The notes under the pieces were generated by a model. It had not been told where the DNA came from and did not search any database. It worked only from the letters and a program-made list of their open reading frames with translations. Positions 34,816 through 46,000 of a DNA stretch of 64,000 nucleotides are shown here, in pieces. This DNA comes from Albugo candida (taxonomy: Eukaryota; Oomycota; Peronosporomycetes; Albuginales; Albuginaceae). Position 1 is the first letter of the stretch, and each line of letters starts with the position of its first letter. Made by a program: the position numbers and the translations under genes. The stretch covers positions 1 through 64,000 of the forward strand of contig CAJNAR010000013.1 of NCBI GenBank assembly GCA_905220665.1, read 5' to 3'.

Positions 34816-35772
34816 CTATTGGCGGAGCGTGCATCGACTAGCGGGCGGTGCAGGCGCATCACTCTCTTTGGTTTTATCATAATTGTCTCCGCTTTCAGGT
34901 TGTCCGCCTTGCTGAGTACCTTGGTGCTCAACACTTGGTCCACCTGATTGTTGGCCACCTTGTTGAGGAGCTAGTTGCTTTTCTGCTTCTTGAGGTGGTG
35001 GTTGTTCTGCTTCTTTGGGCGGTGGTTGGTCAGTTTCCTTGGGAGCTGGTGCGTCTTTCGGTGGAGTACCGTTATCTTGGCCGTATTCTCCTCCTCCATC
35101 CTCACCGCCCTTTTTCTCACCTTCACCCTTCTTATCATCCCTGCCGCCGGATGCTTCGCCTCCTTTCCCACCCTCAACACTTTTCACTTCCCACACTTGG
35201 TTATATACTTGAATTCCTTCTGGCGAGTGCAATGCGAGCCATAAGAAGTGGCAAACCATGTTAGGTTTGAGTGCATCCAAGCCTGTCAATGGAATCTCAG
35301 TTCCTGGAGCGGTCTTAATACACTGCTCCGATTCATAAAGTACAGCCGATTTATCATTTCCGAAGCATTCAACACTGCAAGCTCCGTAGTGGGACTCCGA
35401 TAATTTCGAAATAGGTAATTTTGATGTCATCTTGTATTTCACTAGCGATTTGCAGGCTCCGGTTTCAAATGATGCGCCCTTGTTCCAAACGGTATACTTT
35501 TTGATAAACTTGGAAAGCTCGCCTGGCTTAAAACCCGATTTTTCCGCCCATGCGGTGAAAGCTTTGAAGGCAATCTCAGGGCCATATCCGTACTGACCAG
35601 TGGGATCAAACTCTTTCCCCTGAATCAATCCTTCGAAGGCATACGGCTCTTGGCCTTCTATATACGGGCAAACTAGCGTGCCCTGTCCCGCCAATAACAC
35701 TTGCATGTGGCCATGTATTGTAATTTGTCGTGATAGGAATTGTAATGCCGTAAATCGCAAAATTAGGTTCAT
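34816..35772 (-). CDS. Secreted AA17-like lytic polysaccharide monooxygenase 3
   Basis: The protein has 318 residues from ATG 35772, the start giving signal peptide MNLILRFTALQFLSRQITI and an exposed HGHMQV. The domain has SHYGACSVEC (second His; the Pro of GPC is Ala here) and FLWLALHSPEGIQVY. Many positions match LPMO 2, including the PEIA.AF.AWA and KYT.WNKG blocks, but the N-terminal loop differs (LLAGQGTLVCPY). The tail is shorter, has about one Gly/Asp/Lys repeat, then the same Pro/Gln/Glu run and identical end SRCTLRQ. Family AA17 LPMOs act outside the cell on pectin; that role is inferred. The near-identical tails against diverged catalytic domains suggest either gene conversion at the 3' end or selection on the domain. 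Confidence 0.75.
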   Translation of the reverse strand: MNLILRFTALQFLSRQITIHGHMQVLLAGQGTLVCPYIEGQEPYAFEGLIQGKEFDPTGQYGYGPEIAFKAFTAWAEKSGFKPGELSKFIKKYTVWNKGASFETGACKSLVKYKMTSKLPISKLSESHYGACSVECFGNDKSAVLYESEQCIKTAPGTEIPLTGLDALKPNMVCHFLWLALHSPEGIQVYNQVWEVKSVEGGKGGEASGGRDDKKGEGEKKGGEDGGGEYGQDNGTPPKDAPAPKETDQPPPKEAEQPPPQEAEKQLAPQQGGQQSGGPSVEHQGTQQGGQPESGDNYDKTKESDAPAPPASRCTLRQ

Positions 35773-36255
35773 CTTTGACGTTACCAAATTGTGAATGAGA
35801 TATAAAAGTAATCACGTTGATGAATCGTTTTGATAAAAAATATGTAGCAGTGACTCATTGAATATGCAGAAAGTGGAGGTTGATGACGTTCCGCTTCAAA
35901 TAGGAGAAATTGTTTATCACGCGTGAGCGTGAATTACCTCCCTTAATTGGTTTTCCTGGCATGTGATGACTCCACATTGATCCGTGTAGGAACCGTTGAC
36001 GTGGTTTGCCCACTCGTTATGACATGGATGCTCCAAACGACACCTTTGTGCACCGATGACGCGGAGGGGTAATTGATGCCGTACGTAGCTTATGTTCGGC
36101 AGCTATGTACGGTTCAAATTACGGCAAATTAAAATCCATCATTGCTAATCACCGCTCCTAATTGGTCAAAACTTTATTGAGCCCGTCAATCACACGGCTG
36201 GTGGAGAAACGTTCACCATCAAACCAACCATTTTCACTCTTATAAACGAAAAAGA
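35773..36255. promoter_or_regulatory. Divergent intergenic region between LPMO 3 and the TPR-Hsp70 gene
   Basis: These 483 bp must hold both promoters. The LPMO side repeats the block found upstream of LPMO 2 (see the duplication). A small inverted pair, CCGTACGTAGCT and AGCTATGTACGG, lies at 36079-36114. I did not find a clean heat-shock element on the Hsp70 side. Confidence 0.4.
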
Positions 36256-38619
36256 ATGGCTCCTACAAAACGCCGCAACCGTAAAACCACAAAGGATCCT
36301 TACTCTAGTGTGGACCAAGCCGAGCGTGTAAAACTTGGAGCCGAAGCGAAAGAACGAGGGAACACCGCATTCGCTGCTGGAGACCATGCAACTGCTATCA
36401 AAGAGTTCACGTCTGCGATCGCGTACGAGCCGGAGAATGTAATCTACTACTCAAATCGCTCCGCTGCATATTTGAGTGCTGGACAAGCCACACAAGCGGT
36501 TCAGGATGCCAAAAAGTGTATCGATTTGGATCCAAAATTCTCCAAAGGATACGCTCGACTCGGTGCCACTCAGTTTTACATTAAGAATTACGGAAAAGCT
36601 GTGGCTGCGTACACGGAAGGTTTGACCATTGACAAAGGAAACAAACAGCTGCAAGCTGGTCTTACACAAGCTCAGGCGGCACTACAAGTGCAAGAAGAAG
36701 AGATCAATGGAGTGGAAATGGATGAAGCGACACGGAAAATGAAACGCATGGAAATCGAAGAAACCATCAACAAGGCACGTAAAGAACGTGAACTACGTGC
36801 TGAACGTGCTGAACGAGGATTCAGTGAAGTTATTGGTATCGATCTGGGAACCACATACTCCTGTGTGGGTGTATGGAAAGATGGCCAAGTAGAGATCATT
36901 GCTAATACTGAAGGAAACCGTACAACGCCTTCTTGGGTCGCATTTACCGACAGCGAGCGATTGATTGGTGAGGCAGCCAAAATACAAGCGGCTTCCAACC
37001 CAACAAACACTGTTTTCGACGCGAAGCGTATTATTGGTAGAAGTTTTGCCGATGAAGCTGTGCAACGTGATGCTCAGCATTTCCCATTCAAAATCGTATC
37101 GGGTGATGGTGACAAACCACTTATTCAGGTGGAATTCAAAAAAGAGACAAAACAGTTCACACCTGAAGAAATCTCTGCTATGGTGCTCACGCGAATGAAA
37201 GAAACCGCTGAAGCATACCTCGGACAGCCCATCAAACAAGCGGTTGTGACCGTCCCTGCGTATTTCAATGACCACCAACGTCAATCGACCAAAGATGCCG
37301 GATCGATTGCTGGTTTAGACGTGAAGCGAATCATCAATGAGCCCACTGCAGCTGCCTTGGCGTACGGTCTTGACACCAACGCTGGATCTGATGGCAAAGC
37401 CTGTAATGTGCTCATCTTTGATCTCGGTGGTGGAACATTTGATGTTTCAATTCTTCGTATTGAAAATGGTATTTTTGAAGTCAAAGCTACCGGTGGAGAC
37501 ACACATTTGGGTGGTGAAGATTTCGATAATAATATGGTCGATTATATGATCCAAGAATTCAAACGCAAGAATCGTGGGTCTGATCCTTCAAGCAACCCTC
37601 GTTCCATGCGTCGGCTTCGAACTGCATGTGAGTCTGCAAAACGTATGCTGTCGACCTCTACAACCGCTTCCATCGAAGTGGACTCTCTGTTTGAGGGTAT
37701 TGATTTCAGCCTCACAGTCACCCGAGCCAAATTCGAATCGCTGAATGAAGAGCTGTTCAAACGATGCGAAGAAACTGTGCTCAAAGTTCTTGCGGATGCT
37801 GCAATGAAGCCTGATGAGATTTCCGAAATTGTGCTTGTGGGTGGATCCACTCGTATTCCTAAAGTTCAGAACCTCTTATCCGCTGTTTTTGGTGGCAAGG
37901 AATTGTCGAAATCGATCAATCCTGACGAAGCAGTTGCATACGGGGCAGCAGTCCAGGGAGCTATTCTCGATGGAATTCGCAATGATGCAACGAATTCTCT
38001 CTTGTTGGTCGATGTGACGCCCTTATCGCTGGGTATTGAAACAGTTGGAAAAGTAATGTCAGTCTTGATCAAGCGTAACACTGCCATCCCAGTTCGTAAG
38101 ACCCGCGTGTACACCACTGAAGAAGACTATCAAACGGCTGTGGACGTCTGCATCTATGAAGGTGAACGTGCTTGCGTGGATTCCAACAACAAATTAGGAG
38201 AATTCACAATTTCTGGCATTGAACGAGCGCGTCGAGGAGAGCCTCAAGTCAAAGTCACCTTTGAGATCGATGCGAACGGAATTCTCAATGTCTCTGCTAC
38301 TGACAAGAAAACGGGAGCCAAAGCCGAGACCACCATTTCCAACAATCGTGGGCGACTCAGTCAGGAAGACATTGATCGAATGGTATCGGATGCTGAGAAA
38401 TTCAAAAAAGACGACGCAGAAATGCTTTCCCGAATTGAAGCACGCAACGGCTTGGAGCAATTTATTTATCGAGCTATCAATATTGTCCAAGAAAAGGGCG
38501 ATGCTGCAACAGGGAATGCGTTGCGAGATGCTCGTGAATGGCTCGACGACCACGAGGACGCGACGTTGCGTGAATTAGAAGAAAAGAAACGAATGTTGGA
38601 ACGTATGGTGCGTCTATAG
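36256..38619 (+). CDS. TPR-Hsp70 fusion chaperone
   Basis: An intronless 787-residue protein. Residues about 31-140 form three TPR motifs ([18 protein letters not shown].., [25 protein letters not shown]) that keep the Lys, Asn, Asn, Lys, Arg positions of the carboxylate clamp, the pocket that binds the EEVD end of Hsp70 and Hsp90. A charged helix follows. From 193 on is a full Hsp70 ATPase ([37 protein letters not shown]) and substrate-binding domain ([15 protein letters not shown]). The lid is shortened and ends ERMVRL: there is no Gly/Met-rich linker and no EEVD. It is probably cytosolic, as no leader or retention signal is seen. The fusion could tether Hsp70/Hsp90 partners through the clamp. 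Similar fusions may exist in other oomycetes; I cannot check this here. Confidence 0.92.
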   Translation: MAPTKRRNRKTTKDPYSSVDQAERVKLGAEAKERGNTAFAAGDHATAIKEFTSAIAYEPENVIYYSNRSAAYLSAGQATQAVQDAKKCIDLDPKFSKGYARLGATQFYIKNYGKAVAAYTEGLTIDKGNKQLQAGLTQAQAALQVQEEEINGVEMDEATRKMKRMEIEETINKARKERELRAERAERGFSEVIGIDLGTTYSCVGVWKDGQVEIIANTEGNRTTPSWVAFTDSERLIGEAAKIQAASNPTNTVFDAKRIIGRSFADEAVQRDAQHFPFKIVSGDGDKPLIQVEFKKETKQFTPEEISAMVLTRMKETAEAYLGQPIKQAVVTVPAYFNDHQRQSTKDAGSIAGLDVKRIINEPTAAALAYGLDTNAGSDGKACNVLIFDLGGGTFDVSILRIENGIFEVKATGGDTHLGGEDFDNNMVDYMIQEFKRKNRGSDPSSNPRSMRRLRTACESAKRMLSTSTTASIEVDSLFEGIDFSLTVTRAKFESLNEELFKRCEETVLKVLADAAMKPDEISEIVLVGGSTRIPKVQNLLSAVFGGKELSKSINPDEAVAYGAAVQGAILDGIRNDATNSLLLVDVTPLSLGIETVGKVMSVLIKRNTAIPVRKTRVYTTEEDYQTAVDVCIYEGERACVDSNNKLGEFTISGIERARRGEPQVKVTFEIDANGILNVSATDKKTGAKAETTISNNRGRLSQEDIDRMVSDAEKFKKDDAEMLSRIEARNGLEQFIYRAINIVQEKGDAATGNALRDAREWLDDHEDATLRELEEKKRMLERMVRL

Positions 38620-38882
38620 GATTTTGACTTCATTTTGAATCCTTTTTCAATGAAATACATTTTGCTTCCTGAAAGTACTTTAAGAATTGCAATCTCGAGT
38701 AACGATCTCTTAATTAATTTGACACTGATATTCTGAAACTCTGAAACTATGATACTATGATACTCTCGTGTTATACATGGTCAGCGAAGTAGAACTGGCT
38801 ATTGGGCAGCAGTGTGAATAAATCACATAAGAGTTACGAGACATCGAAAGCGACGCTGGCAATCACATCATTCACTATCGAG

Positions 38883-39337
38883 ATGGCATGCTCCCTTCTG
38901 AAAGGTTTCTTGAGAACCGATGAAGACGATACGGTAAGGTGCTTGTAGATGTATATGTTGACATTGATATACCATATTGGGGATTGTTGAAGTTCAATTT
39001 CTCGATACAAAGATACAAGTTTTCTGCTATTCATTCAAATTTAAAACAGCACCGTGAGAGTGATACAACGAGAGGATCAAGTGGTAAAGTGTATCTGAAC
39101 TATAACAAGACAAAGTATTTTTATTCATCACTCGCTCAAGGATCGTCGAATGCAATTATTTATTATCAGACTAGGGCGTTACTCTTAACGCGTTTATATG
39201 CTTTGATAGAGAGACTGAATCGTACGCCAATGAAGAGACCACGGCCAGTATCAAAGCTTGTCGATATAGTATACAAGAGGAACAATTGCACAGATCGAGT
39301 GGTGCCGGACGGAGATAACAATTCTCTGTACTCATAG
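38883..39337 (+). CDS. Hypothetical two-exon small gene
   Basis: A possible gene between two convergent chaperone genes. Exon 1 (38883-38933) reads MACSLLKGFLRTDEDDT and ends at a good donor GTAAGG. An acceptor at 39019 (ATACAAG) joins it in frame to 39020-39337, which is open to a TAG. The second part is hydrophilic and basic, with no recognised domain. Without homologues this is a guess; the segment could equally be 3' untranslated or noncoding sequence. Confidence 0.25.
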
Positions 39338-39436
39338 CTTTTTTTATTAAGAAAGACATACTGAATGAAAAAAGTGGTTTTACTCACTTTAACTAGTCTT
39401 AAAAGGTCCTTTCAGACGTGATTGTGGCTTGGATGT

Positions 39437-41179
39437 CTACATCATTCCTCCCATACCTCCCATTCCGCCCATACCACCCATTCCTCCGCCCATCGGAGGT
39501 GCGTCACTGGCGTCTGATGGTAAGTCTGCAATCAAAGCTTCAGCGGTCATCATCAATGAGGCAACACTGGACGCATCCAAAAGACCTGTACGGATCACTT
39601 TCGTTGGGTCGATGATACCCGCTTGCACCATATCGACGTATTCTGAAGTTTGTGCGTTGAATCCGAACGATGCTTCTTTGCCTTCCAAAAGTTTGCCGAC
39701 TACAACAGCTCCTTCTTCGCCAGCGTTTTTGGCGATCTGAGTGACTGGGGCGCGACAGGCACGCTCAATGATTTGCACACCGACTTTCTGGTCTAGGTTT
39801 TCACATTTGTCGTACAGACTTGGAAGACTTCTCGAGGACCAAAGAAGAGCAGATCCGCCACCAGGGACGATACCTTCTGCTACAGCCGCTCGAGTCGCAT
39901 TAAGGGCGTCGACAACACGATCTTTCTTCTCGTTGACTTCCACCTCACTAGCTCCACCAACTTTGATGACAGCAACTCCACCGCTTAATTTTGCTAATCT
40001 CTCTTGTAATTTTTCTTTTTCGTAGTCTGAAGTTGTCGAGTCAATCGAACCTCGCAGCAAATCACAACGTTCCTCAACCGATTCAGGTGTTCCTGCGCCG
40101 TCCAACATCAATGTGTCATCTTTGGTGATGGTTACTTTCTTTGCCGTTCCAAGCATGTCCACAGAGGTAGTTTCTAGGCGATGTCCAAGTTCTTCAGAGA
40201 TCACAGTTGCGCCTGTCATCACTGCCATGTCCTGAAGTGAAGCCTTGCGGTTATCTCCAAAACCAGGAGCTTTGACGGCACATACTTTGACTCCTCCTCG
40301 AATTTTGTTGATAACCAAAGCCGCTAAGGCTTCACTTTCGACATCTTCCGCAATGATCAAAAGCGGACGCTGTTGCTTGACGACGGTCTCGAGTACCGGT
40401 AAAATACTTTGGAGAGTTGATACTTTCTTTTCGACCAATAGAATGAACGGATTTTCCAACTCGCATGATTGATTCTTGTTATCAGTTACGAAATAAGGTG
40501 AGATGTAACCACGGTCAAACTTCATCCCTTCAACCACTTCAAGCTCGTTATATAACGTCTTCCCATCTTGAACTGTAATAACGCCTTCTTTTCCGACTCG
40601 TTCCATAGCTTCACTGATCAAATTTCCGACTTCCTTTTCGCTGTTGGCGGAGATGGTGGCCACTTGTGCTATTTTTTGTTTGTCAGCTACATCTTGAGAT
40701 ATTTTCTGTAGCTCTTCGACGACGTGGTCAACTGCCAATTTGATACCGCGACGTAAATCGGTTGGGTTCATACCAGCCGCAACGGCTTTGCATCCTTCGC
40801 TGTAAATTGCACGAGTGAGCACGGTTGCAGAGGTTGTACCATCCCCAGCAGCATCATTCGTGTTGTTTGCCACCTGACGCAAAAGTTGCGCACCCATGTT
40901 CTCAAACTTGTCTTTGAAGTCGATATTCTTTGCGACGGTGACTCCATCTTTGGTGATTTTTGGAGCGCCATACGATTGATCGATTACGACATTACGTCCC
41001 TTGGGTCCCATTGTGACTTCAACAGCATTAGTCAGCTGATCGGCACCTTTAAGCATCAAAGCGCGCCCTTCAACCCCAAAGCGAATATCTTTTCCTGATG
41101 CAAACGATCGCCGAGCTACTGCTCGGGTCGCATGCTGCATCAAGCTTTTCTTAATCGCAATTGCTCGAGAGATGTTCAT
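39437..41179 (-). CDS. HSP60: Mitochondrial chaperonin Cpn60 (Hsp60)
   Basis: An intronless 580-residue group I chaperonin subunit. Residues 1 to about 29 form a basic, Ser/Ala/Arg-rich mitochondrial targeting peptide ([20 protein letters not shown]). The mature part starts [10 protein letters not shown] and has the nucleotide-binding motif [10 protein letters not shown], the apical domain (about 215-400), the [15 protein letters not shown] segment and the typical (GGM)n end finishing GGMM. It forms the double-ring folding chamber in the mitochondrial matrix with Cpn10. It is transcribed away from the divergent permease gene and towards the TPR-Hsp70 gene. Length and motifs are normal for the family. 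Confidence 0.97.
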   Translation of the reverse strand: MNISRAIAIKKSLMQHATRAVARRSFASGKDIRFGVEGRALMLKGADQLTNAVEVTMGPKGRNVVIDQSYGAPKITKDGVTVAKNIDFKDKFENMGAQLLRQVANNTNDAAGDGTTSATVLTRAIYSEGCKAVAAGMNPTDLRRGIKLAVDHVVEELQKISQDVADKQKIAQVATISANSEKEVGNLISEAMERVGKEGVITVQDGKTLYNELEVVEGMKFDRGYISPYFVTDNKNQSCELENPFILLVEKKVSTLQSILPVLETVVKQQRPLLIIAEDVESEALAALVINKIRGGVKVCAVKAPGFGDNRKASLQDMAVMTGATVISEELGHRLETTSVDMLGTAKKVTITKDDTLMLDGAGTPESVEERCDLLRGSIDSTTSDYEKEKLQERLAKLSGGVAVIKVGGASEVEVNEKKDRVVDALNATRAAVAEGIVPGGGSALLWSSRSLPSLYDKCENLDQKVGVQIIERACRAPVTQIAKNAGEEGAVVVGKLLEGKEASFGFNAQTSEYVDMVQAGIIDPTKVIRTGLLDASSVASLMMTAEALIADLPSDASDAPPMGGGMGGMGGMGGMGGMM

Positions 41180-41503
41180 ATTTAAAATTGTATTCAGTAA
41201 CTTGTCGAATTGGAAACTGTGAAAGAATGCTTGTCAAAATGCGTGGTTGATAGGAGTTCAATTGTAAATTACGAGCCGAACGTTATGATAAGTACGATAT
41301 ATGTGTAATCTGGTTGATTCTAGAACATGTCTGATACAGTGTCATACAAACATACTTTTCGTATTTATGAGAGCTTATACTGTTCATAAGATCTGATTCT
41401 GAGTCTGAGCGTGTGACTTTTCATCCGTGCGCTCGAAAAGCTGACGAGGGTGCAGAAGTGCAAGATCTGAAGATCTAGTTCCCATCCTAAGGTCCCTAGA
41501 CCA
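41180..41503. promoter_or_regulatory. Divergent promoter region, Cpn60 and permease
   Basis: These 324 bp separate two divergent start codons and therefore hold both promoters. The sequence is AT-rich near the Cpn60 start. I see no unambiguous TATA box, heat-shock element or initiator. Confidence 0.4.
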
Positions 41504-42992
41504 ATGGGAAATAAACGCAAGAAACTTGGTGTAGTGAGTGTTGCGCTCATAACGTACTTCAATGTGAGCGGCGGTCCTTGGGGATCCGAGCCAATTATCG
41601 CTGCATGTGGTCCCCTGATTGGGATTCTTGCGACACTTGTATTTCCCTTTGTTTGGTGTTTACCACTGGCTTTGTCCTTTGCAGAGATGTTTTCAGCATT
41701 TCCCACTGATTCGAGTTTCTGTACGTGGGTTGGTAAAGCTTTTGGACGGCCGATGGGCTTCTACATCGGTTACTGGTCTTGGATTGGTGGCGTCATTGAT
41801 AATGCGATCTATCCTTGCCTCATGGTGGATTCTATCCATGCTGTATTGGTTGGACCTGATGCAGTGGTCAAATCGTTTGTTATTCCTATGTGGATGTACG
41901 CGATACGATTGTTTGCTGCTACTGTCTTCATGCTGCCAACCATTTACAGCATCGACGCTGTTGGTCGTTTTTTGTTGATACTCGGAATAGTTATGATTTT
42001 TCCGTTTATCGTGTTGGTTGTGACAAGTATTCCACAGATACTTCCGTCAAACTGGTTGCAAGTACGGTCAGAGCCGCAGTGGAGCCGGCTTTTGAGTGTT
42101 CTGTATTGGAGCTACAGTGGGTTTGATGCTGCCGGTGCGTACGCAGGCGTGATCGATAATCCTCAGCGAACATATCCCCATGCGATGATAGCTACAGTCG
42201 TTCTGGTATCGCTTACGTATTCGATTCCATTCTTGGCAGCTTCAGGGGTGAATAAACCGCCATATGAGCTATGGTCCGACGGCTTTTATCCTATCATTGC
42301 CGAGTACATCGCTGGCCCGGGTCTGCGTTCTTGGTTTCTCTTATGCGCAATTCTGGGCAATATGGGTGTGTATATTGCAAAAATGACCAAGAATGGATTC
42401 CAATTAGCCGGAATGGCGGATCTTGGGTTGGCGCCCACGTTTTTCATCGCGTACTACTCCCATTCTTTTTTTGAAGCGTTGATCTCTGTACTCATATGTA
42501 TCTGATTGCCGATGTAGACGTTCGGCCGAAAATGGTGTTCCAGTTCGAGCGATTCTTACAGCATATGGCATCATTTCCTTTATGGCTCTTTTTGACTTTA
42601 ACGTGATACTGGGTGTGGATAACTTCTTGTCTGCACTTTCGTGTGTCACGGAAATGTGTGCAATCGTAGTGCTTCGATTCAAACACCCAGAGATTGAGCG
42701 ACCGTACAAAGTGAATGTTTCCAGCATTTCGCTACTAGTAATCATGGTGATTCCATTCAGCATCGGCACATTCGTGCTACTGAATGAGTTGGTTAAATCC
42801 AGGCTCAGTCTGTTACTGAATATCGTCGCCATTCTTCTGGGGGTTGGCTATCACCAAATACTGCGTCGATCTGCTTCCTACGTGACATCGGAACAGGCGA
42901 ATAAGCTCTTGCAGTATCAATTGGAAGGAATGGAGAGGACGAAAGCAAATGAGTGTGAATCAACTGTAGCGTCCATTCGACAAATAGAATAG
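41504..42992 (+). CDS. APC-family amino acid/polyamine permease (PUT-like)
   Basis: A two-exon gene (41504-42450 and 42518-42992, intron 67 bp) giving 473 residues. The splice joins TFFIA to RSAENGVPVRAIL, restoring the usual loop between helices 8 and 9 of these transporters. The first helix carries YFNVSGGPWGSEP, the unwound substrate-site motif of the APC superfamily, and the next segments (IFPF-like, AFPTDSSFCTWVGKAFGRPMGF.. and VIDNAIYPCLMVD) are very like plant and protist polyamine-uptake (PUT/LAT-type) transporters. Ten to twelve membrane helices are visible. It likely imports amino acids or polyamines by proton symport at the plasma membrane; the substrate is unproven. It converges on the coiled-coil gene, whose stop is 87 bp away. 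Confidence 0.85.
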
Positions 42993-43079
42993 ACCGATAC
43001 AAAATGAATACGAACAGGGTGTATACAAAGCATTTGGGAGGTCGGGAAGATATATGGCGCGAATTGATGCTTGCACATG

Positions 43080-46000
43080 CTATAGACTTGCGCATTCCAC
43101 GCTCAAGGAATTGGCGTCATCGACCTTATCTTGATGAGTTTCTGAGTCTGGTGGAGAGTCTTCCGTTCGCATTTTTGTTTGTTCAGAAATGGATGTAAGC
43201 TGTGAGAGTTTGTTTGTTACAAATGAAAGACCATCAAACAGACTTGTTTTTGTGGCTTCGTATTGAGATTTTTGAAGTAATGGTTCATCAGTTTCTGTAG
43301 TTACGCAAGTGTTCTCTTCGTCAATGGTCTCCGTATCATTTTCGTCCGTCACTTTTTCGTCTTTTTCTCTCGCTTTTTCATTATCTTGTCTCACTTCCCC
43401 ATTTTCTACTCTCACTTCTTCATCTTCTTCTCCCACTACCGCATCTTCCTCTTTCGCATTTTCACCTTCGCTCACTGCTGCATCTTCTTTTTCCACTTCT
43501 TCATCTTGTCCTCTTCCCTCGTCATCTTCTACTCCCATTTCTTCATCTACCACTCTTCCTTCGCCCTCTTCTACTTCCACTTCTTCATCTTGTCCTCTTC
43601 CCTCGTCATCTTCTACTCCCATTTCTTCATCTACCACTCTTCCTTCGCCCTCTTCTACTTCCACTTCTTCATCTTCTCTCGCTTCTTCATCTTCTCTCAC
43701 TACTCCCTCTTCTGCTCTCACTTGTTTGGCGTCTTGTGTTTCTATATCATTTTCCTCTTCGCATTCCTTCTCATAAGAAGCAACATCGTCATCCGCAATA
43801 CAAGGGTTTTCTACAGCGGTTGGAGGCTTTGGCATTTCGGAATGCTTTTCGGGGCTGTGAGATACTTGGGAGATTTGAGACATTAACTCCGACTCAGAAT
43901 CTAGGACGACCTCATCTTGGCTCTCCTCGCACTCTTGCCCAAGATCCTGAGCATTATTATTATCATCAGTTTCCGAGCCCTTTTGCTCTAAGCTTGGTGC
44001 GATGATATCCAACTTCTCCCCACCTGTATCTCCGTCTTCAACTTCATGAGAAAGCATTTGTGTGGTATCAGAATGTTCTTTGAAGTCTTCAGAATCAGGA
44101 AGCGATTCCTTGCGTTCTTCCTCGTTTAAAACGCTTTCAGTAGTAAACTCGACATGGGAACTATTGTCTTGATCATTCGCAATCTTGACCCCAAGACCGG
44201 CAAAGAGATTGTTCACATTATTGCCCACCACACATTGCTGTGTTTCAGCGACTCCTTTCATATCGGATACATTTTGCCTAAGGGTATCCAGTCTCTCTTT
44301 CGCTGCCTCGATCTCAGCACAAACGATGTTCAGCTCTTCGTCGTACTCTGCCGCTGCATCAAAATTGTCCTCGTCCGAAGCTCGTGCAATAGCGCTTTCT
44401 AGCGCTTCTTCTTGGCCGTACAAATGTTTTAACGACACCTCCAACTCATTAATCGAGTTCTCCAATGCCTCGACGGTTAGTTGATCGGGCTCATCAGTAC
44501 CAGCTTCCTCTTCTTCCTCGTCAGTTGTAATGACTTGCTGCTTCTCATGTAGAAAGTTTTGATCCCTATCTGACCTTGCACTACCTTCTTCACTTTGTAT
44601 TTCGCATGCGCCCTCGATCATTGTCACATTTTCCTGTTGCAAATCTAGAATCTTTTGCTTTTGGTGACTCAAAATATCAAATTGTTCATCTAACTGAGCT
44701 GCAACTTCGTAATCTTCACTCTCCGTAGCCTTTTCAATCTCCAATTCCAATGCTGCTAATCGTGCATCAATACCTTCAAGTGTGGTCTCAGAATCGTTTG
44801 CAAGCGCTGCGTCTCCATTGAATGTCCGCTCTAGTTTTTCACTTTGCGAGAGAGAAGAGATTTTCTCTTTTAGAAATTTCAATTGTGATGCAAAGTCTTG
44901 TTTCTCTTCATCGCTCGATTTATAGCCACTTGATTCATCATCATCAGAGATTTCCTCATCCTCGTCGTCGAATGATTGATGAATGTCGTGCTTTTTCTCA
45001 AGGTTTTGTATCTGTATCACGCAAGCATCAAGTTCCGACTTGATCAAAACCAACGCAGCATTTAGGAACGATGCACTTTGGCTCGATTGGTCTTTAGCCA
45101 AATTTCCTTCAACAAATCTCTTCTTATCGTTCGCAACGGATTGAGGTATTCCACGTTCCCTGCAGCATCTCTCCATTTTTCGTACAGCTTTGCCGAGATC
45201 CTTGTACTCTTGGCTTAATTCCTCGAGTGTTTCGAGATCCATTGCTTTCTCCACATTTATCAATTCCTTTTTGTGTTCCTTGTACCTTTCCTCAGAACTT
45301 TTGATTTGGTCTAGTAGATCTAGCAACTCCATCTCGACAACTTCACTCATCTCTTCGGCATTGTTTCGGTCTTTTTCTAAAGCTTTGATATCCTTCGAAA
45401 TTCTAGCAGCTTCCTTGAAGTTTCGTTGAGTTGCAGCAGCTTTTTTCTCTGATTCAAGTCTTGGAATCATAGAATCTGCTGAAGCTTTGGCGTTCGCGTG
45501 CATGGCAAGAGACTTTTCGAGTCCTTCCTGTTGCTTACGAAGCATCGCTACACTCTGCTCCGCAATCGCAGCTTTATCTGAGAGAGAGTTCAAATCATTG
45601 CTGCGTTCTTTTTTTCGTACGAGCGAATCCTCTCGCCTAGCTTCCTGCATCTCCAGCACATCTGTTAGCAAAGTTGCTACCATAATGGCTTTTCTCAGTG
45701 ATTTGATTTGCGTAGAGCTGTCCATGATTTTCTCTTGATATTCACGAACTTTCTGTATAAATTGTTCTTTCTGTTCCTTCAGATGCTCAACGTCGGCTTC
45801 AACCTCGGACTTTGTACGCAGGATCCCTTCTTCTCGATCTGAAATCCGCTTTACTTGTCTTGAAAAACGGTTTCGAACCACATCGATCTCTTTTTCTGCT
45901 TTATCAATGGCCATTTGTATCTCTGTTACTCGGGCTTTCTTTATTGATAGCTGCCGTTCCAATTCTCGAACTTCTTCTTCGACCACTTGCTTTTCTTCTT

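Larger units (their letters stand above)
32060..35960. repeat. Roughly 2-kb tandem duplication carrying LPMO 2 and LPMO 3
   Basis: Two head-to-tail units, about 32060-34090 and 34130-35960, each contain a 3' flank, an LPMO gene on the minus strand, and its promoter. Shared upstream blocks include TGTAGCAGTGACTCATTGAA (33960 and 35844) and the TCACGCGTGA-like site with ACCTCCCT downstream (34035 and 35917). Shared coding ends include the last roughly 100 codons of each gene. Gene ends lie 1976 bp apart. The coding domains have diverged more than the tails. Confidence 0.85.

Noticed and set aside
36180..36255. Heat-shock element upstream of the TPR-Hsp70 gene
   Set aside because: The sequence AGAAACGTTCA has the GAA and TTC half-sites but with three bases between them instead of two, and no third unit.
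43309..43886. Ser/Phe-rich frames opposite the acidic tail of the coiled-coil gene
   Set aside because: They are complementary readings of Glu/Asp codons (TTC, TCT), a well-known artefact.
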